A stretch of 64,000 nt of DNA from Marinobacter lutaoensis. GTDB taxonomy: Bacteria > Pseudomonadota > Gammaproteobacteria > Pseudomonadales > Oleiphilaceae. The stretch lies in assembly GCF_001981305.1 (NCBI RefSeq), contig NZ_MSCW01000001.1, positions 558,001 to 622,000 of the forward strand, given 5' to 3'. The notes beneath the pieces were generated by a model. It was given only the letters and a program-made list of their open reading frames with translations, had not been told where the DNA came from and did not search any database. A program made the translations under genes and the position numbers. Shown piece after piece: positions 48,271 to 57,269 of the stretch; the first letter of the stretch is position 1, and every line of letters starts with the position of its first letter.

Positions 48271-49071
48271 TCGCTGTTCATCCGGCAGCCCGTAGTCCAC
48301 CGGGCGCCCCAGCAACGGGCAGGTGAAGGACAGCCGGACCGCCATCAGCTGCATCGGTACGGATGCCGCCGTGCCGTAGACGCGGTCGCCGACGATTGGG
48401 TGTCCGATGCCGGCCAGGTGTCGCCGGATCTGGTGTTTCCGGCCGGTCTCGATTCGAACCTCCAGCACGCTTGTGTCAGTGTCGGTTTCGGCCCGCAGTA
48501 GCCTGAGCCAGGTTCGCGCCGGCTTGCCGTCCAGGGGGGCGTCCAGCCGCTGCTCAGCAGGCTCTGGAATACCTTGAACCCGGGCCCGGTAGATTTTGCT
48601 CATGGTGCGCTCGGCAAAGCGACGTGACAGGGCGCCGGCGGCCTGCCGGTCGTGGGCGATCAGCACCAAGCCTGCGGCCTCGGCATCCAGGCGGTGCACC
48701 AGGAACACGGGGCGTTTCAGCGACTGTTCCACTCTTCTCAGCAGGCTGCAGTGATCGCCCCACTGGGAACCCTGAGTTAACAGGCCGTGGGGTTTGAACC
48801 AGACCGTGTAGCGGCGCTGGTCAGCCAACAGTGTTGGTTCGGGGGGCGTGCGTTCAAGCACCGCCGAGTCGTAGTAGAGCAGCAGCCGGGTGCCGGCGTC
48901 CAGTTCCTGCTTGGCCCGCCGCAGCCGGAGCTGCCGGCCCTTACGGAAGGTCCAGCAGGCGCCTTTGGTCATCGCATCCTTGATTCGGGATTTGGGCAAG
49001 CCGGAAGCCGCGCTCAGGGCGTCCACGGCGGTCTGGCGTTGATCAAGGGTGAGGTCCAGAGTGACTTTCAT
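48262..49071 (-). CDS. RluA-family pseudouridine synthase
   Basis: Converts uridine to pseudouridine in RNA; 269 aa. The catalytic aspartate is in FLVHRLDAEAAGLVLIAHDR near residue 129. An N-terminal S4-like region (SGLPKSRIKDAMTKGA) precedes it. The ATG at 49071 gives this N-terminus; upstream the frame runs through a terminator and tRNA-Val and is rejected. The subfamily (rRNA or tRNA target) cannot be settled. It lies downstream of tRNA-Val. Confidence 0.88.
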   Translation of the reverse strand: MKVTLDLTLDQRQTAVDALSAASGLPKSRIKDAMTKGACWTFRKGRQLRLRRAKQELDAGTRLLLYYDSAVLERTPPEPTLLADQRRYTVWFKPHGLLTQGSQWGDHCSLLRRVEQSLKRPVFLVHRLDAEAAGLVLIAHDRQAAGALSRRFAERTMSKIYRARVQGIPEPAEQRLDAPLDGKPARTWLRLLRAETDTDTSVLEVRIETGRKHQIRRHLAGIGHPIVGDRVYGTAASVPMQLMAVRLSFTCPLLGRPVDYGLPDEQRLQ

Positions 49072-49089
49072 GGCGGAGCGCTCGGGCAA

Positions 49090-49124
49090 GAAAAAAGCCG
49101 CCTGGATGACTCCGGGCGGCTTTT
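49090..49124 (-). terminator. Terminator of tRNA-Val
   Basis: A perfect 10-bp stem AAAAGCCGCC/GGCGGCTTTT (49093-49102 and 49115-49124) lies 18 bases after the tRNA-Val CCA on the minus strand. It ends in a run of Ts on that strand, as in an intrinsic terminator. Confidence 0.85.
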
Positions 49125-49142
49125 GGAATTCTTTTGCAGGAT

Positions 49143-49219
<77 letters not shown>

Positions 49220-49272
49220 GTCCTGCAACGGGGACGCACTATACGGATTTCATTTGGGGTAGTCAACTGTTT

Positions 49273-50232
49273 TTATGCCAATTTTGTCGATTTCTTTTCC
49301 TGGATCCGCTGCTTCACCACTTTGCTGAGAGCGCCCCATCGGTTGACCACCAGAGCGGCGAAGATCAGGCTGCAGCCGGCCATCTGAAGCGGTGCCATGG
49401 ACTCACCAAACCAGAGTGCCGCGAACAGGGCCACCCAGACCGGCTCCAGCACCAGAATAACGACGCCGTGGCTATGGGCGGAGAGCCCCTGGGCGTAGGT
49501 CTGCACCAGAAAGCGCCCGGCGGTGCCCACCAGGGCGCTGGCCAGGACCCAGCCGTACAGCGCCGGCGAGAGTGATGCCCCCAGCCCGGACCAGGGTTCG
49601 AGTACCGCCGACGCCAGCAGCGTGACCAGGCCCACGGTGGTGAGCGCCAGCGCTGTCAAGGGAAGAGCAGGAACTCTATGTTTTTCAATGTATTGTCCGT
49701 GTTTGTTAATCACAGTTCTTTGATTGGCGGCCCGCGTATTCAAGGTGAAATAGAAGGCGAAGATGGCAGCTGCGGAGACAAAGAACAGCTGACCGGCTTC
49801 CGGCCGAAAGCCGTTTTTCAGCGACAGCAGGGCCAGGCCGCAGACGGCGATGGGCAGGGCAAGCCAGGTGCTGACGGGTTGCGCCTCCCGGAACACCAGA
49901 CGGGCGATGACCGGTACGAAGACCACGCCCAGGGAGGTCAAAAAGGCGCCTTCTCCCATGCTTTCTATATGCGCCAGCCCCATCACCCACAGGCTCATGG
50001 CGGTGCCGAAGACCAGACCCACACCCAGGCTGCGGCGCAGTTGATCGGCGCTCAGTTTGCGCAGTGCGCGACAGGCGATAACGGCCAGCAGCAGGCCGGC
50101 AATCAGGAAACGGACGGCCATGAACAGCAGCGGCGGCATCAGCAGAATGGATTCCTTGGAGAAAATCCAGCTGATGGCGGCCAGTAGGGTAACAAGGACC
50201 AGCAGCAGGTCCGATTTCCGGGCATCCGTCAT
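49273..50232 (-). CDS. EamA/DMT-family transporter
   Basis: Drug/metabolite transporter superfamily protein, 319 aa, with about ten hydrophobic segments arranged as two EamA repeats. The first repeat includes FLIAGLLLAVIACRAL; the second has ALVGTAGRFLVQTYAQGLSAHSHGVVILVLEPVWVALFAALWFGESM near residue 230. Substrate unknown; family members export amino acids or metabolites. It is divergent from the HTH gene across a 196-base gap in which I see no firm promoter. Confidence 0.88.
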   Translation of the reverse strand: MTDARKSDLLLVLVTLLAAISWIFSKESILLMPPLLFMAVRFLIAGLLLAVIACRALRKLSADQLRRSLGVGLVFGTAMSLWVMGLAHIESMGEGAFLTSLGVVFVPVIARLVFREAQPVSTWLALPIAVCGLALLSLKNGFRPEAGQLFFVSAAAIFAFYFTLNTRAANQRTVINKHGQYIEKHRVPALPLTALALTTVGLVTLLASAVLEPWSGLGASLSPALYGWVLASALVGTAGRFLVQTYAQGLSAHSHGVVILVLEPVWVALFAALWFGESMAPLQMAGCSLIFAALVVNRWGALSKVVKQRIQEKKSTKLA

Positions 50233-50428
50233 GGTAGCTCACCGGCTGTGTCGGCAGAGGGACCGTCGAATATATAGTTTGCGAATTATGAAGGGAAGTG
50301 GACCAAGGGATGCATTTACCGCGCGGGGGGTTGTAGGATACGGAGGGTAGGATTCCGGAGTTGGCGGGATTCAGTCCGGCCCGCGGTAGAGGGTCACACG
50401 GTCCCGGCAGGGAAAAGAGGATGCCTCC

Positions 50429-50845
50429 ATGCGCTATCTGCAATCGTTCAACCGCCGGCTCAGGCAGCTTCGGGAGGAGCGGCGGCTGTCCTGCTGGGAT
50501 ATCGCCCAGATCTGCAACGTGGATGAACCGGTGGTGCAGGGGTGGGAGGCCAGTGACCCGCGGCAACGCCGGTATCCAGGCGTGGTTGAGCTGCTGGATC
50601 TGTGCCTGAAGACGGAGACGGCGCTGGAGTCCCTGCTGGACCTGGACCCGCCCGGTGACAGCGGGCAGCTGGAATTGCCCGGGCTTGCCTTCAGCAACAC
50701 GGACGATCTAACCAAGGCGCTTCGGGAACTGGAGCGGGAGATTGACCGTGTCCGGCTGTCGGAGGATGAGGCCGAGTTGTTGCGCCGGTTCCGGAAAAGC
50801 TCGTCCGAAAACCGGCGCATGGTGCTTCAGATTCTGGGGCGCTGA
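50429..50845 (+). CDS. Small helix-turn-helix protein
   Basis: A 138-aa protein with an N-terminal Cro/XRE-like helix-turn-helix at about residues 8-60 (LREERRLSCWDIAQICNVDEPVVQGWE). A C-terminal helical, charged segment follows (LTKALRELEREIDRVRLSEDEAELLRRFRKSSSENRRMVLQIL). Similar short HTH proteins next to galU occur in Marinobacter and Pseudomonas relatives. Target genes unknown. It converges on galU. Confidence 0.8.
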   Translation: MRYLQSFNRRLRQLREERRLSCWDIAQICNVDEPVVQGWEASDPRQRRYPGVVELLDLCLKTETALESLLDLDPPGDSGQLELPGLAFSNTDDLTKALRELEREIDRVRLSEDEAELLRRFRKSSSENRRMVLQILGR

Positions 50846-50886
50846 CCCCGGGCCCCCGGGGCAGGCCCCGTTGTGGCCCGAGCGGA

Positions 50887-51723
50887 TCAGTTTTCCTTCT
50901 TGTAGATGTTCTCGTAAACGTAGTTGGTGGCCTCGACGAAGCCGTCGATGCTGCCGCAGTCAAAACGACGCCCCTTGAAGCGATAGGCAAGCACGCAGCC
51001 GGTCTTGGCCTGCTCCAGCAGGGCGTCGGTGATCTGCACTTCGCCGTTTTTGCCGGCAGGCGTGCGCTCGATGATGTCGAAGATATCCGGTGTCAGGATG
51101 TAGCGGCCGATGATCGCCAGATTGCTGGGGGCGTCTTCCGGTGCCGGCTTTTCCACCATGTCGGTAATCCGGTAGAGCCCGTCCTTCATGGACTCGCCGG
51201 CGATCACGCCGTACTTGTGCGTCTCGTCTTCCGGTACCTCCTCGATGGCGACGATGGAGCAGCGGAACTGGTTGTACAGTTTGACCATTTGGCTCAGCAC
51301 GCCGTCGCCCCCCTCGGGGCCAAGGCAGAAGTCGTCCGCCAGGACCACGGCGAAGGGGTTGTCGCCGATCAGGTTGCGACCGGTGAGAATGGCGTGCCCC
51401 AGCCCCTTCATCTCATTCTGGCGGGTAAAGGCAAAGGTGTTGTTGTCGATGAGTTCACGGATCGAGGTGAGCAGGTCTTCCTTGCCCGAGCCGGCGATCT
51501 GATGCTCCAGCTCATAGCTGATGTCGAAGTGGTCCTCGATGGCACGCTTGCCGCGCCCGGTGACGAAACCGAACTCGTGAATGCCCGCGGCGGCGGCCTC
51601 CTCAACCCCGTACTGCACCAGGGGCTTGTTGACCACCGGCAGGATTTCCTTCGGCATGGCCTTGGTGGCGGGCAGGAAGCGGGTGCCGTAACCGGCCACG
51701 GGGAACAGACATTTTTTGATCAT
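50887..51723 (-). CDS. galU: UTP-glucose-1-phosphate uridylyltransferase
   Basis: Makes UDP-glucose from UTP and glucose-1-phosphate. The nucleotide-binding signature FPVAGYGTRFLPATKAMPKEILPV lies at residues 7-30, and the VEKP segment and LADDFCLGPEGGDGV are typical. The length of 278 aa is close to other GalU proteins. Its product is the substrate of GalE, Ugd and OpgH in this window. A divergent pair of overlapping inverted repeats (51775-51797) lies just upstream. Confidence 0.95.
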   Translation of the reverse strand: MIKKCLFPVAGYGTRFLPATKAMPKEILPVVNKPLVQYGVEEAAAAGIHEFGFVTGRGKRAIEDHFDISYELEHQIAGSGKEDLLTSIRELIDNNTFAFTRQNEMKGLGHAILTGRNLIGDNPFAVVLADDFCLGPEGGDGVLSQMVKLYNQFRCSIVAIEEVPEDETHKYGVIAGESMKDGLYRITDMVEKPAPEDAPSNLAIIGRYILTPDIFDIIERTPAGKNGEVQITDALLEQAKTGCVLAYRFKGRRFDCGSIDGFVEATNYVYENIYKKEN

Positions 51724-52044
51724 TCCAATCGTCCTTAAGGTTTTGCTCGGATCGGTGACTGAATCCGTTTTCGGATGTCACGTTGTGACATTCACAAAGT
51801 GTACCGAGTCTAACCCAACTGGGCGCATAAAATGCAGGGGCCGGGATGGCGGTCCGGTTACGGAATTCTTGCGATTTGCTCAGGTTGGTGGATCACCTGT
51901 CCATTCCGGCGCCAGGTTTGTGTGCCTAGTACCTTGATTTAAAGATTAAATTTGTAAACTTTGGCAATTACGCCTGTCCTGGACCCCGCCCTTCCGATAT
52001 AACGGAACCGTAATCATGATGATCCTGCGATGGGGGAGCGAAGT
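51724..52044. promoter_or_regulatory. Divergent control region between galU and the TpsB-like barrel gene
   Basis: A gap of about 320 bases with no credible gene. On the galU side, two inverted repeats overlap: ATGTCAC-GTT-GTGACAT (51775-51791) and TTGTGA-CAT-TCACAA (51783-51797). On the other side an AT-rich patch (51934-51962) contains TTGATT and TAAACT at a short 15-base spacing, a weak promoter candidate for the barrel gene. A short open frame in this gap is not supported. Confidence 0.5.
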
Positions 52045-53196
52045 TTGCGAGCGGCGAGGGTGCTTGCACTGATTGGGTGCGTTTTTTTGCCCGACACGGT
52101 GTCGGCGGTTCAGGAACGTGGGGTGGCCCCAGACTGGGTCTACCATGCCGCGAACGTTCTGGACTCCGTCTCCGATTACCTCGCCAACCGGATCGAGGTG
52201 TCCGGCAGTTCCAGTCAGGACAGTGACCAATCCGGCGGGCACCTGGCGTTGGCCGGTAACGGGATCATCTGGGCTCAGCATGAGCTGGACCTGCGTTTTC
52301 GGGACGCCATGTCCCGCCAGGAAGGGAGTGTCGAGCAGTCGCTGGCGGTGGACTATTCCATGCCCTTTCTGGGTAATCAGGTGGAACTGGAGGTGGAGGA
52401 CGGCCAGTACCGGAATGTCCTGCACGCCTCCGGTCAGCAGGTAGATACCCACGGCGGGTATCACTTCTTCCAGGTCACCGCGACCCGTCCCATCGGTTCG
52501 TTTGCCGGTATCGAGTGGCACGAGGTGCTGCGGCATTCCGGCCGGACCGAGAGCGTCTACGAAGACTCCCGCTGGGTCAGGGATTCCTCCTATCAGTTGT
52601 CCAGCTTCGGCCTGCAGTGCTCGAACAACCGTCGGCTGCCGGGGGGATTCCATGCTTCGACCCGCCTGGTGGCCGAAGGCGGGCTTGAATATCAGAGCAC
52701 CGAGGAGGCGGTGGGGCTGAGTGCGGACCGGTCACGCTATCACCGTTTCGAGCTGGCCGCCTCGTTGCGGCGCCAGTGGGTGGGCTGGAACCTTGGCCTC
52801 CAGGGGCGTTACCAATTCGCGCCGGATACCCTGCCGGACGCCGAGCGGATCGAGGTGGCGGGAGCCAGCATTCTGTCCGGTTTCAATGGCCAGTCGGTGG
52901 CGGCGCCGGAGGGCGGATGGGCCCGGCTGAGCGCGGCCAGCCCGGTGTACCCCCTGCCGTTTGCGTCCCGTTTTCACTCGTCCTTGTCCTTGTCGGTCAT
53001 GCGGGGCTGGGCCCCGGTGGATCTGGTGGGCGATGACGCGTTCGCCAGCGTCAGCGCCGGTGAGGTCTCGCTCAATATCCGCTCCCACGATTTCCACGCC
53101 AATATGACGGTTGGGCGTCTCATCGACTCGCAGCGGCCGGACGTGGCCATTCCGACGACGCCGGATGTGTCCCTGTCCGTGAGTCTGGGCATCTGA
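52045..53196 (+). CDS. POTRA-less TpsB-like (FhaC/ShlB-type) outer-membrane barrel
   Basis: A 383-aa secreted protein resembling only the C-terminal barrel of ShlB/FhaC-family two-partner secretion transporters. A signal peptide ends PDTVSA (~residue 21). The segment GRYQFAPDTLPDAERIEVAGASILSGFNGQ aligns by eye with the barrel region that holds the VRGF motif of loop 6; here it reads LSGF. No POTRA domains precede the barrel. The C-terminus is VSLGI. The TTG at 52045, six bases after GGGGAG, is preferred; an in-frame ATG at 52030 lacks such a site. Secretion substrate and role unknown; a passive or assembly-related barrel is possible. Confidence 0.6.
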   Translation: MRAARVLALIGCVFLPDTVSAVQERGVAPDWVYHAANVLDSVSDYLANRIEVSGSSSQDSDQSGGHLALAGNGIIWAQHELDLRFRDAMSRQEGSVEQSLAVDYSMPFLGNQVELEVEDGQYRNVLHASGQQVDTHGGYHFFQVTATRPIGSFAGIEWHEVLRHSGRTESVYEDSRWVRDSSYQLSSFGLQCSNNRRLPGGFHASTRLVAEGGLEYQSTEEAVGLSADRSRYHRFELAASLRRQWVGWNLGLQGRYQFAPDTLPDAERIEVAGASILSGFNGQSVAAPEGGWARLSAASPVYPLPFASRFHSSLSLSVMRGWAPVDLVGDDAFASVSAGEVSLNIRSHDFHANMTVGRLIDSQRPDVAIPTTPDVSLSVSLGI

Positions 53197-53286
53197 GTTT
53201 CCCTCCGCTGTTACGAAGTTGTCACTTGCGGCCTTCTCTGTCCCTGGTGTTACAGTTAAAAGCTGGAAAACAGGGAACTTTTTGTC

Positions 53287-54834
53287 ATGCCATACCAACG
53301 GAATCTGAGGATTGTCCTGGTCATCGCCGCCGCTCTCTGCGCTGCGGCGCGGGCCCATGCGTTCGGTTTTGACGATGTCGTCGCCAAGGCGCAGACCATG
53401 GCGAGCCACGAGTACGAGCCTCCCAAGGTCATTCCGGAATTCCTGCGCAACCTCGGCTACGACGACTATCAATCCATTCGTTTCCGCCCCGAGGCCAGTC
53501 TCTGGCGTCAGGGGCGTTCCCGATTCCAGGTCATGATGGTGCCGGCCGGAAGCTACTATCAGCACGCCGTCGCCTTGAATGTGGTGGACAGCGAAGGGGT
53601 GCACCCCGTGCCCTTCGACCGCAACCTGTTTGACTATCCGTCTCCGGAACTGCTGAAGCGGGTGCCGGCGGACCTGGGGTACGCGGGCTTCAAGCTGACC
53701 TACCCGCTGGCCGGAAACAAGGACCAGAACCAAGTCCTGGTATTTGCTGGCGCCAGCTATTTCCGGGGCGTTGGGGCGGGGCAACAGTTCGGCATGTCGG
53801 CCCGGGGCATTGCGGTGGATACCGGTCTGGCATCCGGTGAGGAGTTTCCGGTGTTCCGGGAGTTCTGGCTGGAGCGGCCCGCGGGTGGTAGCGACGTCAT
53901 GGTGGTATACGGCCTCCTCGACGGTCCCAGTCTGACCGGCGCCTACCGCTTTGAAGTACGCCCGGGCGAGGCGCTGAAGGTTCATGTCAGTGCCCGGTTG
54001 TTTTTCCGGAACCGCGTCCAACAGGTCGGGCTGGCGCCGCTGACCTCAATGTTCTTCTACGGCGAAAACACCCTGCGCCCCCGGGGCCAGTGGCGGCCTC
54101 AGGTTCACGACTCGGACGGTCTGTTGATTCACGACCAGCACACGGACGAGTGGCTCTGGCGCCCGCTGCTGAATCCGGCGGCGCTGCAGCTGAGCTATCA
54201 CCAGGTCCAGCAGCTCGGGGGCTTCGGGCTGATCCAGCGGGACCGTGCCTTCGCCCAGTTCGAGGACAGCGAAGCGAGGTATGACCTGCGGCCCAGCACC
54301 TGGGTGCGGCCCGGTGAAAACTGGGGGGCCGGTGAAGTGGTGCTGGTGGAAATTCCCACCGCCTCGGAGGTGAATGACAATATCGTGGCGTTCTGGAAAC
54401 CGGCACAGGAAGTGTCCGCCGGCGACTCTCGCTACCTGACCTATACGCTGACGTTCGGCAACCCCGAGATTACCGGCGAACCGCTGGCCCGGGCGGTGCG
54501 GACCTTTGTCGGCGACGGCAGCCAGGTCGGCGGTGGTTCGGTGGAGGGCGCCTACCGATTCGTCGTGGACTTCGAGGGCGGGACCATGGGCCGGCTGCGT
54601 CAGGACGCCGCCGTGGTCAGCCAAGTCAGTGCCAGTGAAGGTGCCAGGGTGATCGAACATTTCGCCGAATACATCGAGGCCCGTCACGGCTGGCGGCTGT
54701 CGGTGTTGGTGCAGCCGGAGGACGGCAAGGAAATCAATCTCCGCGGCCTGCTGGCGGTGGATGGCAAGCCGGTGAGCGAAACCTGGACCTACCGGCTGGG
54801 GCCGTCAACCGATCTGCGCAGGGCCACGCCTTAA
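53287..54834 (+). CDS. opgG: Periplasmic glucan biosynthesis protein OpgG
   Basis: Periplasmic protein needed for osmoregulated periplasmic glucan synthesis, acting after OpgH; 515 aa. A signal peptide (VIAAALCAAARAHA) precedes the OpgG/MdoG domain with SIRFRPEASLWRQGRSRFQV near residue 63 and FFRNRVQQVGLAPLTSMFFYGEN near 240. It is followed by a small ORF, opgH and opgD. It is paralogous to OpgD at the other end of the cluster. Confidence 0.92.
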   Translation: MPYQRNLRIVLVIAAALCAAARAHAFGFDDVVAKAQTMASHEYEPPKVIPEFLRNLGYDDYQSIRFRPEASLWRQGRSRFQVMMVPAGSYYQHAVALNVVDSEGVHPVPFDRNLFDYPSPELLKRVPADLGYAGFKLTYPLAGNKDQNQVLVFAGASYFRGVGAGQQFGMSARGIAVDTGLASGEEFPVFREFWLERPAGGSDVMVVYGLLDGPSLTGAYRFEVRPGEALKVHVSARLFFRNRVQQVGLAPLTSMFFYGENTLRPRGQWRPQVHDSDGLLIHDQHTDEWLWRPLLNPAALQLSYHQVQQLGGFGLIQRDRAFAQFEDSEARYDLRPSTWVRPGENWGAGEVVLVEIPTASEVNDNIVAFWKPAQEVSAGDSRYLTYTLTFGNPEITGEPLARAVRTFVGDGSQVGGGSVEGAYRFVVDFEGGTMGRLRQDAAVVSQVSASEGARVIEHFAEYIEARHGWRLSVLVQPEDGKEINLRGLLAVDGKPVSETWTYRLGPSTDLRRATP

Positions 54835-54856
54835 ACTGGAAACGCAAGGAGCGACA

Positions 54857-55126
54857 ATGGCAGACGTGTCTTTCCAGGATGTGTTCAACCGCGTGTTCAG
54901 CTATCTCCGGGAGTCGGGGGTGGAGATGACGGTGGAGACCTACCGGAGCCTGCTGCGCCTGATTGAGGAGGCGGTCGCATCCGTGGACGAACCCAACCGG
55001 GGGGACCGTATCCTGGCCGCGGCCATGGATCGGGTGCCCCGGTATTTCCGGCTGCCGGAGGTGGAACCGCCCCAGGCTTGTCCTCCGATCACCCGGGGCA
55101 GCATCGGGTACGACCACCATGACTGA
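54857..55126 (+). CDS. Small uncharacterised protein coupled to opgH
   Basis: An 89-aa soluble, acidic helical protein (FQDVFNRVFSYLRESGVEM, then TYRSLLRLIEEAVASV). It starts 22 bases after opgG with AAGGAG upstream. Its stop overlaps the opgH start (ATGACTGA), implying translational coupling. I recognise no family. Since this OpgH lacks an N-terminal cytoplasmic region, the small protein could supply part of that role, but there is no sequence likeness to show it. Confidence 0.7.
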   Translation: MADVSFQDVFNRVFSYLRESGVEMTVETYRSLLRLIEEAVASVDEPNRGDRILAAAMDRVPRYFRLPEVEPPQACPPITRGSIGYDHHD

Positions 55127-57227
55127 CGCCGGCACCGCTTCCGCTCCCCGCTCCCGGGTGCGCTGGCGCGGTGTCGCGGCGGTGCGCCGGACCCTGCTCG
55201 CCTGTTTCGTGTTCGGCCAGACGCTGGTGGCTTGCTATTACCTGCTCTGGGTTCTGCCATACCATGGCGAAACCTGGCTGGAACTGGCGATCCTGGGGCT
55301 CTTCGCGGTGCTCTATGCCTGGATTGCCGTGGGCTTCTGGGTCGCGGTTTTCGGCTTTGTTCTCCGGCTGTTCGGGGGTGACCGCTATTCCTTGCTGCGG
55401 CGCCATAATGAAGACCGCATCGAGGCCACACCCCTGGCCCGCACGGCCATTGTCATGCCGGTCTACCACGAGCCGGTGCACTGGACCCTGAGTGGCCTGA
55501 AGGCGGTGTACCGGGATCTGGAGCGTACTGGGCGCCTTGAACACTTTGATTTCTTCATTCTCTCCGATAGCCGGCATCCGGATGTCTGGCTGGAGGAGCA
55601 GGGCGCCTGGCACCGTCTGGTCACCGAGCTGGGTGCCGAGGGGCGGTTGTTCTACCGGCGCCGGCCGGTCAATCTCAATTACAAAAGCGGCAACGTGGCC
55701 GATTTTCTCCGGCGCTGGGGCCGGCGATACGAGTACATGGTGGTTCTGGACGCGGACAGCCTGGTCAGCGGTGATACCCTGGTCCGCATGGTTCAGCTGA
55801 TGGAACTGGAACCCCAGATCGGCATTCTGCAGACCAATCCCGGCATCATCAACGGCCGCTCCCTGTTTGCCCGCCTCCAGCAGTTCGCCAACCGCTTCTA
55901 CTCCCGCCTGTTTGCCACCGGTCTGGCCGCCGTGCAGATGGGGGACGCGGCTTTTTGGGGGCACAACGCCATCATCCGTGTCGAACCGTTTATGCGTCAC
56001 TGTGGCCTGCCCAAGCTGCGTGGCCCGGGCATTTTCGGTGGTCCGATCATGAGTCACGATTTTGTCGAGGCCGCCTTTATTGGCCGCGCCGGATACGAAG
56101 TCTGGCTGGAGCCGGGTCTGGACGGCAGTTTCGAGGAGTCCCCGCCGACCCTGACCGACGAACTGATGCGGGATAACCGCTGGGCCAAGGGTAACCTGCA
56201 GCACCTCTGGCTGCTGCTGACGGCGCCCCGGCTGCGCCTGGCCCATCGCATGGCCTTTCTGAACGGCATCATGGCGTACCTGGCATCCCCCCTGTGGCTG
56301 CTGTTTCTGATCTGCACCACGGCGGAGGCGGCGCGTATGACGCTGGCGCCCATCGACTACTTTCCCGAAGGGCACCAGGGGCTGTTCCCCCTCTGGCCGG
56401 AGTGGCGCCCCGAATGGGCCCTTGCACTGGCCCTCAGCACCGCGGTTCTGCTGTTCCTGCCCAAGGTCCTGGCGCTGGTGGACGCGGTGATTCACCGGTC
56501 CACCTCAGGGTTCGGAGGTGTCTGGCGACTGGTGCCGGGGCTGGTGCTGGAAATTGCGGTATCGATTCTGCTGGCGCCGCTGCGCATGCTCGCGCACAGC
56601 CGCTTCGTACTGGCGGCGTTTTTCAATTTGTCCCTGAAATGGGCCGGCCAGAACCGAACGGACGAGACCACCTGGTCGGAGGCCCTGCGCAGTCAGCTGC
56701 CGGGCATGATCATCGGTGCGGGCTGGTCGGCCTTCGCCTGGTTTCTGGACCGCCTGTTCTTTTACTGGTCACTGCCGGTGGCGCTGCCGCTGATTCTCGC
56801 GGTGCCGACCTCGGTGCTGCTGAGTCGTGTTGCCATCGGTGAGTGGCTGCGGTTCAGGGGGCTGTTGTTGGTGCCCGAGGAACGGGCGCCGCTGCCCATC
56901 CTGGTGGACGCGCAGGCGTTCCGGGCTGCGCCCATGCCGGTGTCGCGCCTGACGCCGGTGGAGCGGGCCATACTCAGCCCGGTGGCAAATCGGCTGCACG
57001 GGTCCCTGGCCCGGGATCACCGGACCGCGACCCGTGGCCGCTTTCTCGATGCCGCCGTAGCCACCTGCCTGCGGGAGGGGCCGGGAGCGCTGTCGGCGCT
57101 CGCGCTCAGTCAGATCCTGCAGGATCAGCGTTCGCTGGCGGAATTGCATCGCCAAGCTTGGCGGGCGCTGCCATCGAGCTACTGGGGACGCTGCATCCGC
57201 CGGCTGGGACAGGAAGACGATGCCTGA
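55119..57227 (+). CDS. opgH: Glucan glucosyltransferase OpgH, short form
   Basis: Inner-membrane GT2 glycosyltransferase that makes the linear glucan backbone from UDP-glucose. Two N-terminal helices (about residues 25-45 and 55-85) are followed by the catalytic domain with VVLDADSL near 209, HDFVEAAF near 315 and RDNRWAKGN near 350. Six further helices follow. The length of 702 aa is about 145 residues shorter than E. coli OpgH (847), the difference being the N-terminal cytoplasmic region. The open frame to 54963 lies inside the small upstream ORF and is not used. Confidence 0.92.
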   Translation: MTDAGTASAPRSRVRWRGVAAVRRTLLACFVFGQTLVACYYLLWVLPYHGETWLELAILGLFAVLYAWIAVGFWVAVFGFVLRLFGGDRYSLLRRHNEDRIEATPLARTAIVMPVYHEPVHWTLSGLKAVYRDLERTGRLEHFDFFILSDSRHPDVWLEEQGAWHRLVTELGAEGRLFYRRRPVNLNYKSGNVADFLRRWGRRYEYMVVLDADSLVSGDTLVRMVQLMELEPQIGILQTNPGIINGRSLFARLQQFANRFYSRLFATGLAAVQMGDAAFWGHNAIIRVEPFMRHCGLPKLRGPGIFGGPIMSHDFVEAAFIGRAGYEVWLEPGLDGSFEESPPTLTDELMRDNRWAKGNLQHLWLLLTAPRLRLAHRMAFLNGIMAYLASPLWLLFLICTTAEAARMTLAPIDYFPEGHQGLFPLWPEWRPEWALALALSTAVLLFLPKVLALVDAVIHRSTSGFGGVWRLVPGLVLEIAVSILLAPLRMLAHSRFVLAAFFNLSLKWAGQNRTDETTWSEALRSQLPGMIIGAGWSAFAWFLDRLFFYWSLPVALPLILAVPTSVLLSRVAIGEWLRFRGLLLVPEERAPLPILVDAQAFRAAPMPVSRLTPVERAILSPVANRLHGSLARDHRTATRGRFLDAAVATCLREGPGALSALALSQILQDQRSLAELHRQAWRALPSSYWGRCIRRLGQEDDA

Positions 57228-57269
57228 CGCCGCCGGCATCAAAACCTTTACGGACACGGGAGGTGGATT

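Noticed and set aside
50846..50861. GC-only inverted repeat CCCCGGG/CCCGGGG between the HTH gene and galU as a terminator
   Set aside because: Only seven pairs, a two-base centre and no U-run on either strand, so a terminator call is not supported.
51783..51797. TTGTGA-CAT-TCACAA as a CRP site
   Set aside because: CRP half-sites TGTGA/TCACA need six bases between them; here there are three.
51716..51937. Small plus-strand frame of about 73 codons between galU and the barrel gene
   Set aside because: No ribosome-binding site, no recognisable sequence, and it covers the galU control region.
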